Below, in pieces: positions 24,382 through 32,558 of a DNA stretch of 35,767 nucleotides. Positions within the stretch are counted from its first letter, which is position 1; each line of letters starts with the position of its first letter. The position numbers and the translations under genes were made by a program. The notes beneath the pieces are model-generated. The model had not been told where the DNA came from, ran no database searches, and saw only the letters and a list, made by a program, of their open reading frames with translations. The DNA comes from a virus. Where the stretch lies: IMG/VR virus record IMGVR_UViG_3300028388_003128, positions 1 to 35,767 of that record, one strand, 5' to 3'.

Positions 24382-26114
24382 TAGGTGATAGCCAACTCCT
24401 CAAGACGCGGGACATGATCAAGCAGATGTCCCCGGTTCGCGTGCTCCGTGGCACAGTTGTGCGTACCTACAAGAACACGAATCGTGTGCGCGCGCGTCTC
24501 GAGCAGTCGAACTCCGTCACGACCTGCGAGTGCTCCCCCAGTGATGAGTATGCGGTAGGCGACAGCGTTGTAGTGCTCACGGCTGACGGTCTCGATAGGC
24601 CCTTTGTTATAGCCTGGCGTGGCAAGAACACAACGATCGGGCGAGCTGGTGCAGGAGGGATGCTCTCCGATCCGGAGCACAACACTGTCCGGCCCGTGAA
24701 GCCCACCAATTTGCGTGTGAACACCGGCCCGACGAGTGCCGTTGTGATGTGGCGCCCACCCCTTGTTCAGGACAACCAGTGGTTCGTCGTCCAGCGCGCA
24801 AAGGACGGGGCAGGCACAGATGCAGAGTCATACCTGATCACCCAAGGCTCGAGCGTAGTCAACAATGATCCGGAGTACACCCACTTCCGAGTGGCGGGCT
24901 GTGCACTTGGCGGTGGCGGCATGGTCAGGACTGCGTGGACATCCTGGGTGCGCGGCGTGATCGAGTATGGCGAGCAGTACCAGGTGCTCAAGACCGGTGG
25001 TCTTTCAGACATCGAGTGGGATTGGCCGGACCAGGTCATTCTGACTCTGCGCAATATGTCCGGCGGCTTGCTTTCGCTTGGTGACGTGGTCGCGATCGGC
25101 ACTCTATCTGATGCTGAGTTTGGAACCACGTCCGAGGTGGGTTACAACGATGGCTCTGTTGGCGTGCTCCTTGAACACATTCCAAATAATGCCACTGGTC
25201 AGGTGGTAATGAGTGGCTGGGTGCCGCAGATCAACCTGGCGAGCGCGGCGACCTATGGGCAGATGTTCAAGACGCACAGTATGCCTGGTCAAGCTACCCC
25301 TGTGAACACAATAGAGGCGGGGGTTTTTGGCCAGGTCTTGGACTCGGGCTCCACGCCCGAAGCGTTCATCTGGAACCCGCCTGCGGGCGCCGGGGCGAGC
25401 CAGGACTTGGTCACGCTTGCCAGTGGCGCTGCTAGTATCCTTGACCTCTCCGGACAGGAGATTGACACGGATACGCAGAGAGCGAACCGTGTTCTGGCTG
25501 GCCCGTCTAGCGGCGGGGATGCCCAGCCGACATTCCGCAGGCTAGTGACTGCCGATCTCCCTTCTGGAGTTGGTGGGTACGAGTTGTTGTTCTCCCAGAT
25601 TGCAGATGGCACACTGTCAAACACAACGGATGAGGGCAGCCTGTTCTCTGCTGGGCGTGGCACTGTGACTATACCATCCAACACGCTTGATGTCGGCACC
25701 GTGATACGGATCACTGCCAGTGGCTACGTCAGCGACAATGGCACACCAACACTGACTACCAGGGTCACGCTCGATGGCAGCGAGGTTTGCAGCACCGGTG
25801 CCCAGGCACTCAATGATACTATCAGCGAGGTTGAGTGGTCGCTGAATATTCGTATCGTGTGTCGCTCAACTGGTGCAACGGGCTCGGTGATCGCATCTGG
25901 TCTCTTCGAGCACGATGGTGGCAGTTCCTTTGGCATGGTAAAGACATCTGCCACGACGGTGGATACAACGCAGTCGATCACCATTGACCTTCTTGGTACA
26001 TGGGGTGCCGCACATGCAGACAACGTGGTTTTGTGTCAGATGGCAATGATTGAGCTATTGAAAGCTGACAGGCTGGCGGTGGCAGCGCCGTCTGGTCTGT
26101 CTGCCTCAGCGTAG
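24378..26114 (+). CDS. Tail spike/fibre protein: OB-like N-terminus, FN3, receptor-binding-type C-terminus
   Basis: The 578-residue protein starts with an OB-like domain (about 18-85: VLRGTVVRTYKNTNRVRARL; GDSVVVLTADGLDRPFVIAW). An FN3-like segment follows (about 108-160: PTNLRVNTGPTSAVVMWRPP). The middle has beta-repeat sequence and a tail-fibre hinge (ANRVLAGPSSGGDAQPTFRR, then LVTADLPS), a signature frequent in phage fibres. The last 170 residues form a jelly-roll-like domain (GRGTVTIPSNTLDVGTVIRI; LTTRVTLDGSEVC; SGLFEHDGGSSFG), typical of receptor-binding heads. It likely binds the host surface at the tail tip. The ATGA overlap with the hub gene supports co-assembly. The receptor is unknown. 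Confidence 0.68.
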   Translation: MIGDSQLLKTRDMIKQMSPVRVLRGTVVRTYKNTNRVRARLEQSNSVTTCECSPSDEYAVGDSVVVLTADGLDRPFVIAWRGKNTTIGRAGAGGMLSDPEHNTVRPVKPTNLRVNTGPTSAVVMWRPPLVQDNQWFVVQRAKDGAGTDAESYLITQGSSVVNNDPEYTHFRVAGCALGGGGMVRTAWTSWVRGVIEYGEQYQVLKTGGLSDIEWDWPDQVILTLRNMSGGLLSLGDVVAIGTLSDAEFGTTSEVGYNDGSVGVLLEHIPNNATGQVVMSGWVPQINLASAATYGQMFKTHSMPGQATPVNTIEAGVFGQVLDSGSTPEAFIWNPPAGAGASQDLVTLASGAASILDLSGQEIDTDTQRANRVLAGPSSGGDAQPTFRRLVTADLPSGVGGYELLFSQIADGTLSNTTDEGSLFSAGRGTVTIPSNTLDVGTVIRITASGYVSDNGTPTLTTRVTLDGSEVCSTGAQALNDTISEVEWSLNIRIVCRSTGATGSVIASGLFEHDGGSSFGMVKTSATTVDTTQSITIDLLGTWGAAHADNVVLCQMAMIELLKADRLAVAAPSGLSASA

Positions 26115-26126
26115 GAGGGGGTTACT

Positions 26127-26588
26127 ATGGCATCAGGATGGACAAACAGAGGGAAGTACCGGATGGCGAGGGGGTTCTTTCAGGGTGAAGACGTCCCGAC
26201 GAACTTCTACGTTGCGTTGGTCACAGCAGACAATGTGCCAGACGCTGACACGAATACGATGTCAGATCTGACAGAGATCACGGCTGGGAATGGCTACACG
26301 TCAGGTGGCTATCAGCTTGATCGCAACACCACAGACTTCGATGCAATCACGGAGGATGATGCTAACGATCGGCTCGAATTGCAGATCAAGGATGTGGAGT
26401 GGGAGGCCAGCGGCGGCTCTATCCCCAGTGGTGGCAACGACGCCCGCTATGCCGTGCTCACAGATGACGAGGGAGTAGTCGCCGATCGAGATGTGTTTGC
26501 CTTCTTTGATCTTGGAGAGGGCAAGAGCGTTGCCAATGGGTACATCTTCCGCATCCAGGATATGGAGCTCAGGCTAGTGGAGCCATAA
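26127..26588 (+). CDS. Conserved phage structural protein (tail accessory)
   Basis: The 153-residue protein fits a frequent phage virion protein pattern: WTNRGKYRMARGFFQG, then PTNFYVALVTADNVPDADTN, then LTEITAGNGYTSGGYQL, and DARYAVLTDDEGVVADRDVF near the end. Proteins of this kind are found beside tail fibre genes and are thought to be tail or fibre accessory subunits. A strong ribosome-binding site (AGGAGGGGG) precedes ATG 26127. The stop overlaps the next start by one base (TAATG). Biochemical role unknown. Confidence 0.65.
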   Translation: MASGWTNRGKYRMARGFFQGEDVPTNFYVALVTADNVPDADTNTMSDLTEITAGNGYTSGGYQLDRNTTDFDAITEDDANDRLELQIKDVEWEASGGSIPSGGNDARYAVLTDDEGVVADRDVFAFFDLGEGKSVANGYIFRIQDMELRLVEP

Positions 26589-27061
26589 TGGCTGATACTG
26601 TAGATGTCTCACAGCTACTGGTGGCCTATGGAATGCTGTCTCCAACCGTCCAGGTTAGCCAGGTTGTTGTTGAGGTGGCATACAAAAACACCGACGTTGT
26701 TGTTGGGTCGGCGTCTACAATGGACTGTGCTGCGAGTGCCGTCGATCCCACAGCATTGTTCATCATGCAAGTTACACCGGCCGAGGCTAGTTGTGCTGCA
26801 GGTGCCGAGAATCCAAGTATCTTGCTTGTTGCTGACGTTGTGTTGACGTGGACTGACAACTCAGAGCACGAGGATGGGTTTGTTCTCCAGCACCGATTGT
26901 CAGGTGGGGCCTGGTCCACGGTTGCCACACCAGCCTCGAATGAGACAAGCTACACGCACGAAGACCAGGAAAGCGGAACACATCAGTATAGAATCAAGGC
27001 CACGTCAAGCTCGCTTGGCGACAGCGAGTGGTCCAACATCGCAGAGATCGTTATACCATAA
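26588..27061 (+). CDS. FN3-domain virion accessory protein
   Basis: The 157-residue protein has an N-terminal hydrophobic/Val-rich stretch (VSQLLVAYGMLSPTVQVSQV), an Ala/Cys-containing linker, and a C-terminal fibronectin type III domain (about 78-157: LVADVVLTWTDNSEHEDGFV; LSGGAWSTVATPASNETSYT; YRIKATSSSLGDSEWSNIAE). FN3 domains on phage virions are often surface-exposed, weak carbohydrate-binding modules. It is translationally coupled to the previous structural gene. No enzymatic motif. Confidence 0.6.
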   Translation: MADTVDVSQLLVAYGMLSPTVQVSQVVVEVAYKNTDVVVGSASTMDCAASAVDPTALFIMQVTPAEASCAAGAENPSILLVADVVLTWTDNSEHEDGFVLQHRLSGGAWSTVATPASNETSYTHEDQESGTHQYRIKATSSSLGDSEWSNIAEIVIP

Positions 27062-27071
27062 GGAGCCTTTT

Positions 27072-27428
27072 ATGAGTGGAGCCGAGGGGGTGCTGATTGA
27101 ACAGGGCGTGATGGGGGCGGTGATTGTCCTGCTTGTCGGTGGGATCGTAGCTCTCTGGATCTACAACGTGAAACAGGCCGTGGCTGCCAGGGAGGCTCTC
27201 ATTACCCAGCAGTGCCAGATGCGTGAGCAGTGGCAGGAGTCGCTGAATGATCTTCGTTGTAGGAATGATGCTCTTACCAAGATTGTTGAGGAGGCCATAA
27301 AGGAGGAACTAGAACACGCAAAGGACGAAGTCGCACGGAGTCGGGAGCTCCACACCACGCTCACGATTCTGACCGATGTCATAAGGGAAGTGAACAATGA
27401 ACGGACAGGATCAGATAACCCTGCTTAG
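27072..27428 (+). CDS. Single-pass membrane protein with coiled coil (candidate lysis/holin-type)
   Basis: The 118-residue protein starts at ATG 27072 after AAGGAG; longer upstream starts in this frame run through the FN3 gene and are not credible. A single hydrophobic helix (about residues 13-31, VMGAVIVLLVGGIVALWIY) is followed by a charged, helical coiled coil (about 40-110, ALTKIVEEAIKEELEHAKD). A short membrane protein immediately downstream of tail fibre genes is where holins or spanin-like lysis proteins often lie, but one transmembrane segment plus a long coiled coil is not diagnostic. No endolysin is next to it. Alternative: a membrane-anchored virion or exclusion protein. Confidence 0.5.
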   Translation: MSGAEGVLIEQGVMGAVIVLLVGGIVALWIYNVKQAVAAREALITQQCQMREQWQESLNDLRCRNDALTKIVEEAIKEELEHAKDEVARSRELHTTLTILTDVIREVNNERTGSDNPA

Positions 27429-27594
27429 GAGTAGGATGGAGACACTGCGGGCTCGTCGCAGGGGCATTGCCGCAACTGACCTGCAGGCGCTTGAGGCATT
27501 CAATGCAGTCGCTGCGAACAATAAGCCCAAGGCTGTATACGACCATCTGGCAGAACATCTTGAGCAGCTCAAGCAGGGAATCTCAACAGACTAA
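27397..27594 (+). CDS. Small helical hypothetical protein
   Basis: The 65-residue basic, helical protein (LLRSRMETLRARRRGIAATD; AVYDHLAEHLEQLKQG) overlaps the membrane protein gene by 32 bases. AAGGGAAGTG lies upstream of ATG 27397. It has no known family that I can see. It is likely expressed with its neighbours, since the metallophosphoesterase gene follows after 11 bases with its own strong ribosome-binding site. Confidence 0.5.
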   Translation: MNGQDQITLLRSRMETLRARRRGIAATDLQALEAFNAVAANNKPKAVYDHLAEHLEQLKQGISTD

Positions 27595-27605
27595 AGGAGG
27601 CCCGT

Positions 27606-28442
27606 ATGGGTTTCGTCTTAGTGGGTTCGGACTACCACTTTGGGAGTCGCTTTGCCTCATTCCCAGAGGGGTTCCGCACCAGTTCCGATCACATTCTGCC
27701 CCTAAACCGAGGGCAGGACTACTTGAACGAGTGTATGGAGTATGTCTTGAAGGTGACTCCACCGCAATACGACCTGTTCGTTGTAAATGGGGACGGGATA
27801 GACGGAGACAACAAGTTCAACATGGCCAGGCACCTTTCGGAGGTGGACCCGCTGTGGCAGGTGCGTGGCGGGGAGATTCAGCTGCAGCCGTTTGTAGATC
27901 GAGCCAGTCGCGTGCGCTACACCCGTGGCAGCACCTATCACACAGGAAAAGGGGGAATGGGAGACGAGCTTTTGGCAGAGAGGGTGAAGGCCGATCCACT
28001 CAAGGGATACTACGCACCGCCCTGGTGGCGGTTCTGGTATGGGGAGGAGGGTGACAACGGTGTGTACTTTGATGTTGCTCACCGGCAGAGCGTCACGACG
28101 GTCAACCACTCGATGCCTTTGGAGCGCGAGCTCCGCTATGCCGAGCTCAGGTTCGCCCGCAAAAGGTTGCCGGTCCCCAAGCATCTGGTGATCATCCGGT
28201 CGCACGTTCACTGGGGGTTTGGTGTGTGGCGAGAGCGTGACGCTGTCGTGATCTCCACACCCTGCATGAAGCTGCAGGATGACTTCGCAAAGACCCTGAC
28301 CAGCCCCAACCGTATCATTCCCGACAACGTTGGGATGGTTGGGATCCGCATCAACGACGAGCCTGTAGATGGAGAGAAGGTTACCGTGATCCCATATCTG
28401 TTCGATCACCCAGACGAGGAGGATGTTGATGTCATCGGATAA
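27606..28442 (+). CDS. Calcineurin-like metallophosphoesterase
   Basis: The 278-residue enzyme carries all metal-binding blocks of the family: D9-x-H11 (VGSDYHFG), N61-G-D63 (VVNGDGIDGD), H112 in RGSTYHTG (place of GNHD), H159 in FDVAHR, and H200-x-H202 (IIRSHVHWG). Such enzymes hydrolyse phosphomono- or diesters with two metal ions. The GNHD block is degenerate, which may change specificity. The start follows AAAGGAGG. It lies after the tail genes and overlaps the winged-helix gene by 14 bases. The substrate cannot be predicted; phage relatives are suspected to act on nucleic acids or cyclic nucleotides. Confidence 0.78.
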   Translation: MGFVLVGSDYHFGSRFASFPEGFRTSSDHILPLNRGQDYLNECMEYVLKVTPPQYDLFVVNGDGIDGDNKFNMARHLSEVDPLWQVRGGEIQLQPFVDRASRVRYTRGSTYHTGKGGMGDELLAERVKADPLKGYYAPPWWRFWYGEEGDNGVYFDVAHRQSVTTVNHSMPLERELRYAELRFARKRLPVPKHLVIIRSHVHWGFGVWRERDAVVISTPCMKLQDDFAKTLTSPNRIIPDNVGMVGIRINDEPVDGEKVTVIPYLFDHPDEEDVDVIG

Positions 28443-28740
28443 GCCGGTCCCTGCGTTCACAATGCGAGAACTGCTCAGCCAGATGGCTGAGCTAGACCCA
28501 GACATAGAGCCTGGGGAGAAGCTGACGACTGAGGAGTTCAAGGATGCTCTTGGGCTAGGATCTCCAGATGCAGCGCGCAAGAGGATTAAGCCCCTTGTCA
28601 GGGGCAAGGTACTCACTCCAGTGCGGAAGAAGATCGTGAACATGGCCGGGATCGAGACGACTGTGCCCGCTTACTGTCTGACACCCGGCACGTCACTTGT
28701 GGCTGCTATGCGGGCACTGGGAAGGGAGTGGGATGGCTAG
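28429..28740 (+). CDS. Putative winged-helix DNA-binding protein
   Basis: This encodes 103 residues from ATG 28429; GAGGAGG (28416-28422) is six bases upstream of it and too close to the alternative ATG 28423. The pattern MRELLSQMAELDPD, LTTEEFKDALGLGSPDAARK, RIKPLVRGKVLTPVRKK and then a wing-like VNMAGIETTVPAYCL suggests a winged helix. Possibly a phage regulator. The next gene starts eight bases before its stop. Family match is by fold pattern only. Confidence 0.5.
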   Translation: MSSDKPVPAFTMRELLSQMAELDPDIEPGEKLTTEEFKDALGLGSPDAARKRIKPLVRGKVLTPVRKKIVNMAGIETTVPAYCLTPGTSLVAAMRALGREWDG

Positions 28741-29017
28741 CTTAACGGATGACCAGGTAGTTATCAGTCTGATGGTTGAGGCGGCGCTGACGGCTCCGTT
28801 TCCACGGGAATCCTACAACTTCCTGGAGACAGCCGATGCGCTTGTCACATACCATGAGACGCTCCTTGTCCTGATGGCCGTGCAGCTTGCGGCTACGCCT
28901 GGCACTGCAGAGCAGGCAGTGTATGATGCGCAGGAGAAGAAAGTTGAGGATGTGCGTCGTATGAGAGAGGCATGCGGCGGTTCTGGGTACGGGAGTTCTG
29001 TGATCTGGGCCAGGTAA
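28733..29017 (+). CDS. Small hypothetical protein at end of + strand operon
   Basis: The 94-residue helical protein (SLTDDQVVISLMVEAALTAP; SYNFLETADALVTYHETLLV) starts at ATG 28733, preceded by GGGAAGGGAG. It overlaps the winged-helix gene by eight bases. The middle is moderately hydrophobic (LVLMAVQLAATPG) but too short and polar to call a membrane segment. It is the last + strand gene before the convergent hairpin. No family recognised. Confidence 0.5.
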   Translation: MASLTDDQVVISLMVEAALTAPFPRESYNFLETADALVTYHETLLVLMAVQLAATPGTAEQAVYDAQEKKVEDVRRMREACGGSGYGSSVIWAR

Positions 29018-29020
29018 GCA

Positions 29021-29053
29021 AATGCCCCGCGGTGGATCAGCCCGCGGGGCATT
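29021..29053. terminator. Bidirectional hairpin between convergent operons
   Basis: A perfect 12-bp inverted repeat (AATGCCCCGCGG at 29021-29032 and CCGCGGGGCATT at 29042-29053) has a 9-base loop. It begins four bases after the last + strand stop and lies before the 3' end of the - strand operon, so it can stop transcripts from both sides. No long T-tract follows on either strand, so it may act as a factor-assisted or strong GC-stem terminator. The rest of the gap (29054-29119) shows nothing further that I can support. Confidence 0.75.
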
Positions 29054-29119
29054 GGCTAAGGAGAAACGCACCATTGACAAGGGGATTATACATCACCTTG
29101 GCCTGGCATGCAACCCCAC

Positions 29120-30676
29120 CTACTCACTCTCGACGTAGGCCCCTTTCAGATACTCAAGCAAGGATTCCGCGTCTTCCTGGCTGTCTACTGGGATCACCAC
29201 TGACCAGTCGTCGCCTGGAGTCGGTTTCGGGCTAGGCGCTGGCGTGGGCGTTGGCTCTGTCGTGACCGTGACCAGCCCATCAGTGAAGATCGCTGGCGGC
29301 TTGACGTCTCGCCCCACGAAGTAGGACTGGGGGTGCTTGTCGTTCCCGGTGGCAAAGTGCAGAGTAGCTGTTCCCTCTTCCAGTGCCTTCCAGGTGATGT
29401 ACCCTAGGCTCCCGTCTCCGCTGTACCGGTCACGGTTCAGGTCAACCACCGCCCAGGTGATGCGGCCCGTGCTGATAGACGGTCCAAGCTCAAGGACGTC
29501 CGGTTGGTTGAACAGGTCGCCGAACTTGAACTCGCTCTTGACGGGCTCGATCACGCTCTCGTCGTACATGACGGAAAGCTGAACCCCGGTGCCTTCGTAG
29601 AGATCCTCGACCATCGCTGCTGTCACGAACGTATCTCCAGGTTGGACCGTGACGCTCTCGATACTGACCGTTGCGGTCGTCACCGGTGCAGGTGGAGGCA
29701 TCGGCGTGTCCGTGACGTGCGTTACGCCGGTAAAGGAGATACCATAGCTTATCCAGATGTAGCCGTCATCTCCCCACTGCGTGCTCCAGCTGTTCTTGAG
29801 TCGCCAGGCGCCTTGTTTGCCCCGGCTGTCGTCCCACCCTACCAGCACTACCCCATGGTTGGCTGGCTCGAGCACACCGCAGCCATGCTCTCTCTCGAAC
29901 ACGGCGTCCGTTGCCCAGGTTGCGAAGGTGCGGTTCACGCACAGCGCCACGGATACCGGCCCGTGGTTCATCATGGCCTCTTTCACCGCATCGACGCTGT
30001 ACCTGATCTCCTCGTAGCCCTCGATGAAGTCCTCTGTGCTCGGGTGCTCGGTGCAGGGATGCTTGACGGCCGTGTATGGCAGGTCTTCCTCGAGTACATA
30101 TGGCATGTACCTGAACATATCGTGCACGAACCATCCACCACCGCAGTCGTAGCCCTCCGGGTTGCAGTCCAGCACCCATTGTTCTGACACGTCAGGCTTG
30201 CCCTCGAGTGCCCACTGTGCGTTACCCACAGTGCCAAAGGCCCAGCAGCTTCCGCAGTTCCCCTGGTCCTCTACCACCCCCGAGTCCGGGACCATGTAGG
30301 ATTCGGGGAGTGACGTTTGCCATGGTAAACGGAGTTCTTGCGCTGCCTCCTTCTTTGCAGGTAGCTTTGCTGGCTCGACGGGAACGGTGGTTGCCGTGAG
30401 CGTTTCACTTCCTCTATAGTTCGCTCTGACGACAACCTCCTCCGTGCCCTTCGGTGCCTCGATGTAGACGTTCTTCGTTAGCTGGCTGCCCAACGATGCG
30501 ATCTCTTCAAGGTTCCCCTCGTAGACGATCTCTTCGGCCAGGACCTCAGCGCCATCGACCTGCGTGAACAGGCCCGCCGACGGGTTGTCTGTGACCGTGA
30601 GCACAAATACCTCTTCTGACCCAGCGCAGCCTGCCAGGATAAGCAGGATTGCCAGTACTGCTGTTACTCGCTTCAT
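29120..30676 (-). CDS. Papain-family (C1A) cysteine protease lipoprotein with cohesin-like domain
   Basis: The 518-residue precursor starts at MKRVTAVLAILLILAGC; the strong site AAGGAGGAAGA upstream of 30676 excludes longer starts. A lipobox (LAGC, Cys17) predicts a secreted, lipid-anchored protein. Residues about 115-325 form the papain core: Q138 and C144 in DQGNCGSCWAF, H274 in NHGVVLVGW, N295 in LKNSWSTQWG, all catalytic positions present. Residues about 335-471 resemble a cohesin-like beta sandwich (VSIESVTVQPGDTFVTAAMV; LSVMYDESVIEP; GYITWKALEEGTATLHF). A Thr/Pro linker (472-488) and a short acidic tail follow. It overlaps the nucleotidyltransferase gene by ATGA, so it is co-expressed with DNA-metabolism genes. 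The role in the phage is unknown: superinfection exclusion, surface remodelling or host-derived cargo are possible. Confidence 0.85.
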   Translation of the reverse strand: MKRVTAVLAILLILAGCAGSEEVFVLTVTDNPSAGLFTQVDGAEVLAEEIVYEGNLEEIASLGSQLTKNVYIEAPKGTEEVVVRANYRGSETLTATTVPVEPAKLPAKKEAAQELRLPWQTSLPESYMVPDSGVVEDQGNCGSCWAFGTVGNAQWALEGKPDVSEQWVLDCNPEGYDCGGGWFVHDMFRYMPYVLEEDLPYTAVKHPCTEHPSTEDFIEGYEEIRYSVDAVKEAMMNHGPVSVALCVNRTFATWATDAVFEREHGCGVLEPANHGVVLVGWDDSRGKQGAWRLKNSWSTQWGDDGYIWISYGISFTGVTHVTDTPMPPPAPVTTATVSIESVTVQPGDTFVTAAMVEDLYEGTGVQLSVMYDESVIEPVKSEFKFGDLFNQPDVLELGPSISTGRITWAVVDLNRDRYSGDGSLGYITWKALEEGTATLHFATGNDKHPQSYFVGRDVKPPAIFTDGLVTVTTEPTPTPAPSPKPTPGDDWSVVIPVDSQEDAESLLEYLKGAYVESE

Positions 30677-31431
30677 TCTTCCTCCTTGTTTCTCTTGATG
30701 GCCTCCTTGTGGGCCACGCCCTCTGCCATTATAGCACCTGGCGGGTTGGAGTGCAACCACTGTTTGAGACGCCCCTCTGTGCGATCCTTCGGTGTCCAGT
30801 ACGGCACACCCAGGATGCTGAAGAAGTGTTCCTCGTCCTCGATCGGGCGCGTGCGGGCGCCGAGCTTCGGGCCCCGCTTGAGGAACTTGCTCGCAGGCAT
30901 GACGCTCAATGCGTGACGTGTGTTGCTCTCACAGTCCCCGATGTACCATACCTGGCCACCGGCGACCTTGAGATCGTGCGGGCACGCTCCGCCTATGGCG
31001 GTATCTGACACCAGGACCTTGTTGAACTGCCAGGGGCCTGTGCGTATTGCCTTGATCACTGCCCACTGTGCGGGCGGCCGGACGATGAACAGGTCCACCG
31101 GTGCGTAGTCTTTGCCATTGTAGAAGATCGCACGCTTGAGCCTTGAGCCCCACGCTGTGCCGCCCTTGGGACCCGGTCGCTTCTCGATGGTGCCATCTAG
31201 CTCTAAGCACGAGAGCACAACCTCAAGGTGGTCAACATCGCAGAACTGTGTGTCTGGCCCATTGTAGAGACCGGGTTCACACACGATCTCGATGTCCCCG
31301 ACCAGTTTCTTCTCCCGCCGGATGCTACCGGCGATCAGAATGCGGGTGCAGGCTGGTTCGAGTAGATCGACCAGGGCCTGCGCCATGCTCTTCGCGTACT
31401 CAAGCGGCATCTTCGACTGTATGTTACTCAT
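30673..31431 (-). CDS. Pol-beta/PolX-type nucleotidyltransferase
   Basis: The 252-residue protein starts at ATG 31431 (ATGA overlap with recA). The nucleotidyltransferase core is clear: G35-S36 in IAGSIRREKKLVGD, then D46-x-E48 in GDIEIV, and a third acid D113 in PVDLFIV, the GS...D-x-[DE]...D pattern of DNA polymerase beta/PolX. Only the palm-type core and a C-terminal extension are present; there is no PHP exonuclease domain and no full helix-hairpin-helix array, so it is much shorter than cellular PolX. Phages encode such stand-alone proteins in DNA-repair or replication operons. It could fill gaps or add nucleotides; the substrate is unknown. Confidence 0.75.
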   Translation of the reverse strand: MSNIQSKMPLEYAKSMAQALVDLLEPACTRILIAGSIRREKKLVGDIEIVCEPGLYNGPDTQFCDVDHLEVVLSCLELDGTIEKRPGPKGGTAWGSRLKRAIFYNGKDYAPVDLFIVRPPAQWAVIKAIRTGPWQFNKVLVSDTAIGGACPHDLKVAGGQVWYIGDCESNTRHALSVMPASKFLKRGPKLGARTRPIEDEEHFFSILGVPYWTPKDRTEGRLKQWLHSNPPGAIMAEGVAHKEAIKRNKEEE

Positions 31432-32534
31432 TGTTTGGCTCGTTCTTCCTTCTTCAGTGTTTCCAGGACGGCCTCTCTCACTGACTCGTGCCAGTCTAGG
31501 CACTGCGTCACGAACAGGTGGCGTGCAGCCTCCTTGCCGCCTGGCCTTCTCATCTTGCCGTCGTCCTTGTAGCCAGCAAGCGGCTCATCATTGAACTTGT
31601 AGTATCCACCGGCTGTGTCGATCACGCCGGTCTTGCAGGCTGCATCCCAGATGTCAGACGCCCGGTCAACGCCCGACTTCCATACTATTGAGAACCCGGC
31701 CTCCTCGTACGGAGCAGCCAGGCAGTTCTTCTCCACCTTTGCCTCAACGTTGATCCCCGTGCTCCCCTGTCCGCGTACCTTGAGGGGGCCTGCGTCCTTC
31801 ACGCTGATCCTGATGGATGCGTAGTACTTCAGGGCGTAGCCTGATGTTGACTCACGCCACGAATACCGGCTCCCGAAGTGTGTGCGGTACTGGTTCACGA
31901 ACACGAGCGCTGCCCTTGCTAGTCCAAGGTCGGAGACGGCCGCCTTGATGTTCTGGCTCATCAGCCGTGCCAGGAGTGCGGGGGTCTTGCTATCTGCGCC
32001 GGCGTCCTTCTCTGCTTCAGTCGTGAGGGCATGCACTGAGTCAACGACTATGATGTCCGCGATGTCGTCCTCAAGCAATCTCCTGATCACATCCCACGCC
32101 AGCGTTCCTGTATATGGACGGAAGAGCACAAACACTCCCCCTTCCACCTTTGCAATCAGGTCCATCGATTCCTCTATGATACTCAGCGTGTCAGCCCTTG
32201 ACCTCGGTGAGAGCAGGATCAGCTTGTCCTCTGGCAAGCCTAGCTCGACCGGTCTGCCTTGCCATGTCTTCTGCTCCGCATCTATGAATACCGCGGTTCC
32301 ACCGCGTGCGACTTGCTCGATGCAAGCAGAGAGTGCCAGCGTGGTCTTGCCACCGCCTGGTTCTCCAAAGACCTCTGTGATATAGCCGCGGGGAAACCCA
32401 CCCACTCCGGTGGCGATGTCCAGTGAGAGAGAGCCCGTTGGTACGGACTCGATCTGTATGTCGTCTATCCGACAGGCCGCCTGGTCTCCCAGGCTCTGCC
32501 TTATACTGGCAAGTGCGTCGTCAACTGTCACCAT
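31428..32534 (-). CDS. recA: RecA recombinase
   Basis: The 368-residue protein forms DNA-strand-exchange filaments. Walker A is GEPGGGKT (57-64), the catalytic Glu lies in FIDAEQKT (about 84-90), Walker B is DIIVVDS (160-166), and the L2/NQ block is LVFVNQYRTHFG. The start at ATG 32534 gives the family N-terminus (ALASIRQSLGDQA); longer starts add a basic leader without a site. AAGGAG (32549-32554) lies 14 bases away, long spacing, and directly behind a 10-bp hairpin. The C-terminus is basic (KKEERAKQ) rather than acidic as in many cellular RecA proteins. It is encoded between a Sak4-like ATPase and a PolX-type enzyme, suggesting a phage recombination-dependent replication or repair set. Confidence 0.88.
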   Translation of the reverse strand: MVTVDDALASIRQSLGDQAACRIDDIQIESVPTGSLSLDIATGVGGFPRGYITEVFGEPGGGKTTLALSACIEQVARGGTAVFIDAEQKTWQGRPVELGLPEDKLILLSPRSRADTLSIIEESMDLIAKVEGGVFVLFRPYTGTLAWDVIRRLLEDDIADIIVVDSVHALTTEAEKDAGADSKTPALLARLMSQNIKAAVSDLGLARAALVFVNQYRTHFGSRYSWRESTSGYALKYYASIRISVKDAGPLKVRGQGSTGINVEAKVEKNCLAAPYEEAGFSIVWKSGVDRASDIWDAACKTGVIDTAGGYYKFNDEPLAGYKDDGKMRRPGGKEAARHLFVTQCLDWHESVREAVLETLKKEERAKQ

Positions 32535-32558
32535 TCTCGATTTGCTTTCTCCTTGGCC

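Noticed and set aside
29074-29091. TTGACA followed by TTATAC as a promoter
   Set aside because: The spacing between the boxes is only about 6 bases, far from the normal 16-18, and it faces the convergent 3' end of the opposite operon.
29120-30676. Papain-like lipoprotein as the phage endolysin
   Set aside because: Its motifs are those of true papain proteases (QGxCGSCWAF) with a lipobox, not of CHAP or NlpC/P60 peptidoglycan hydrolases, and it is co-encoded with recombination genes rather than with lysis genes.
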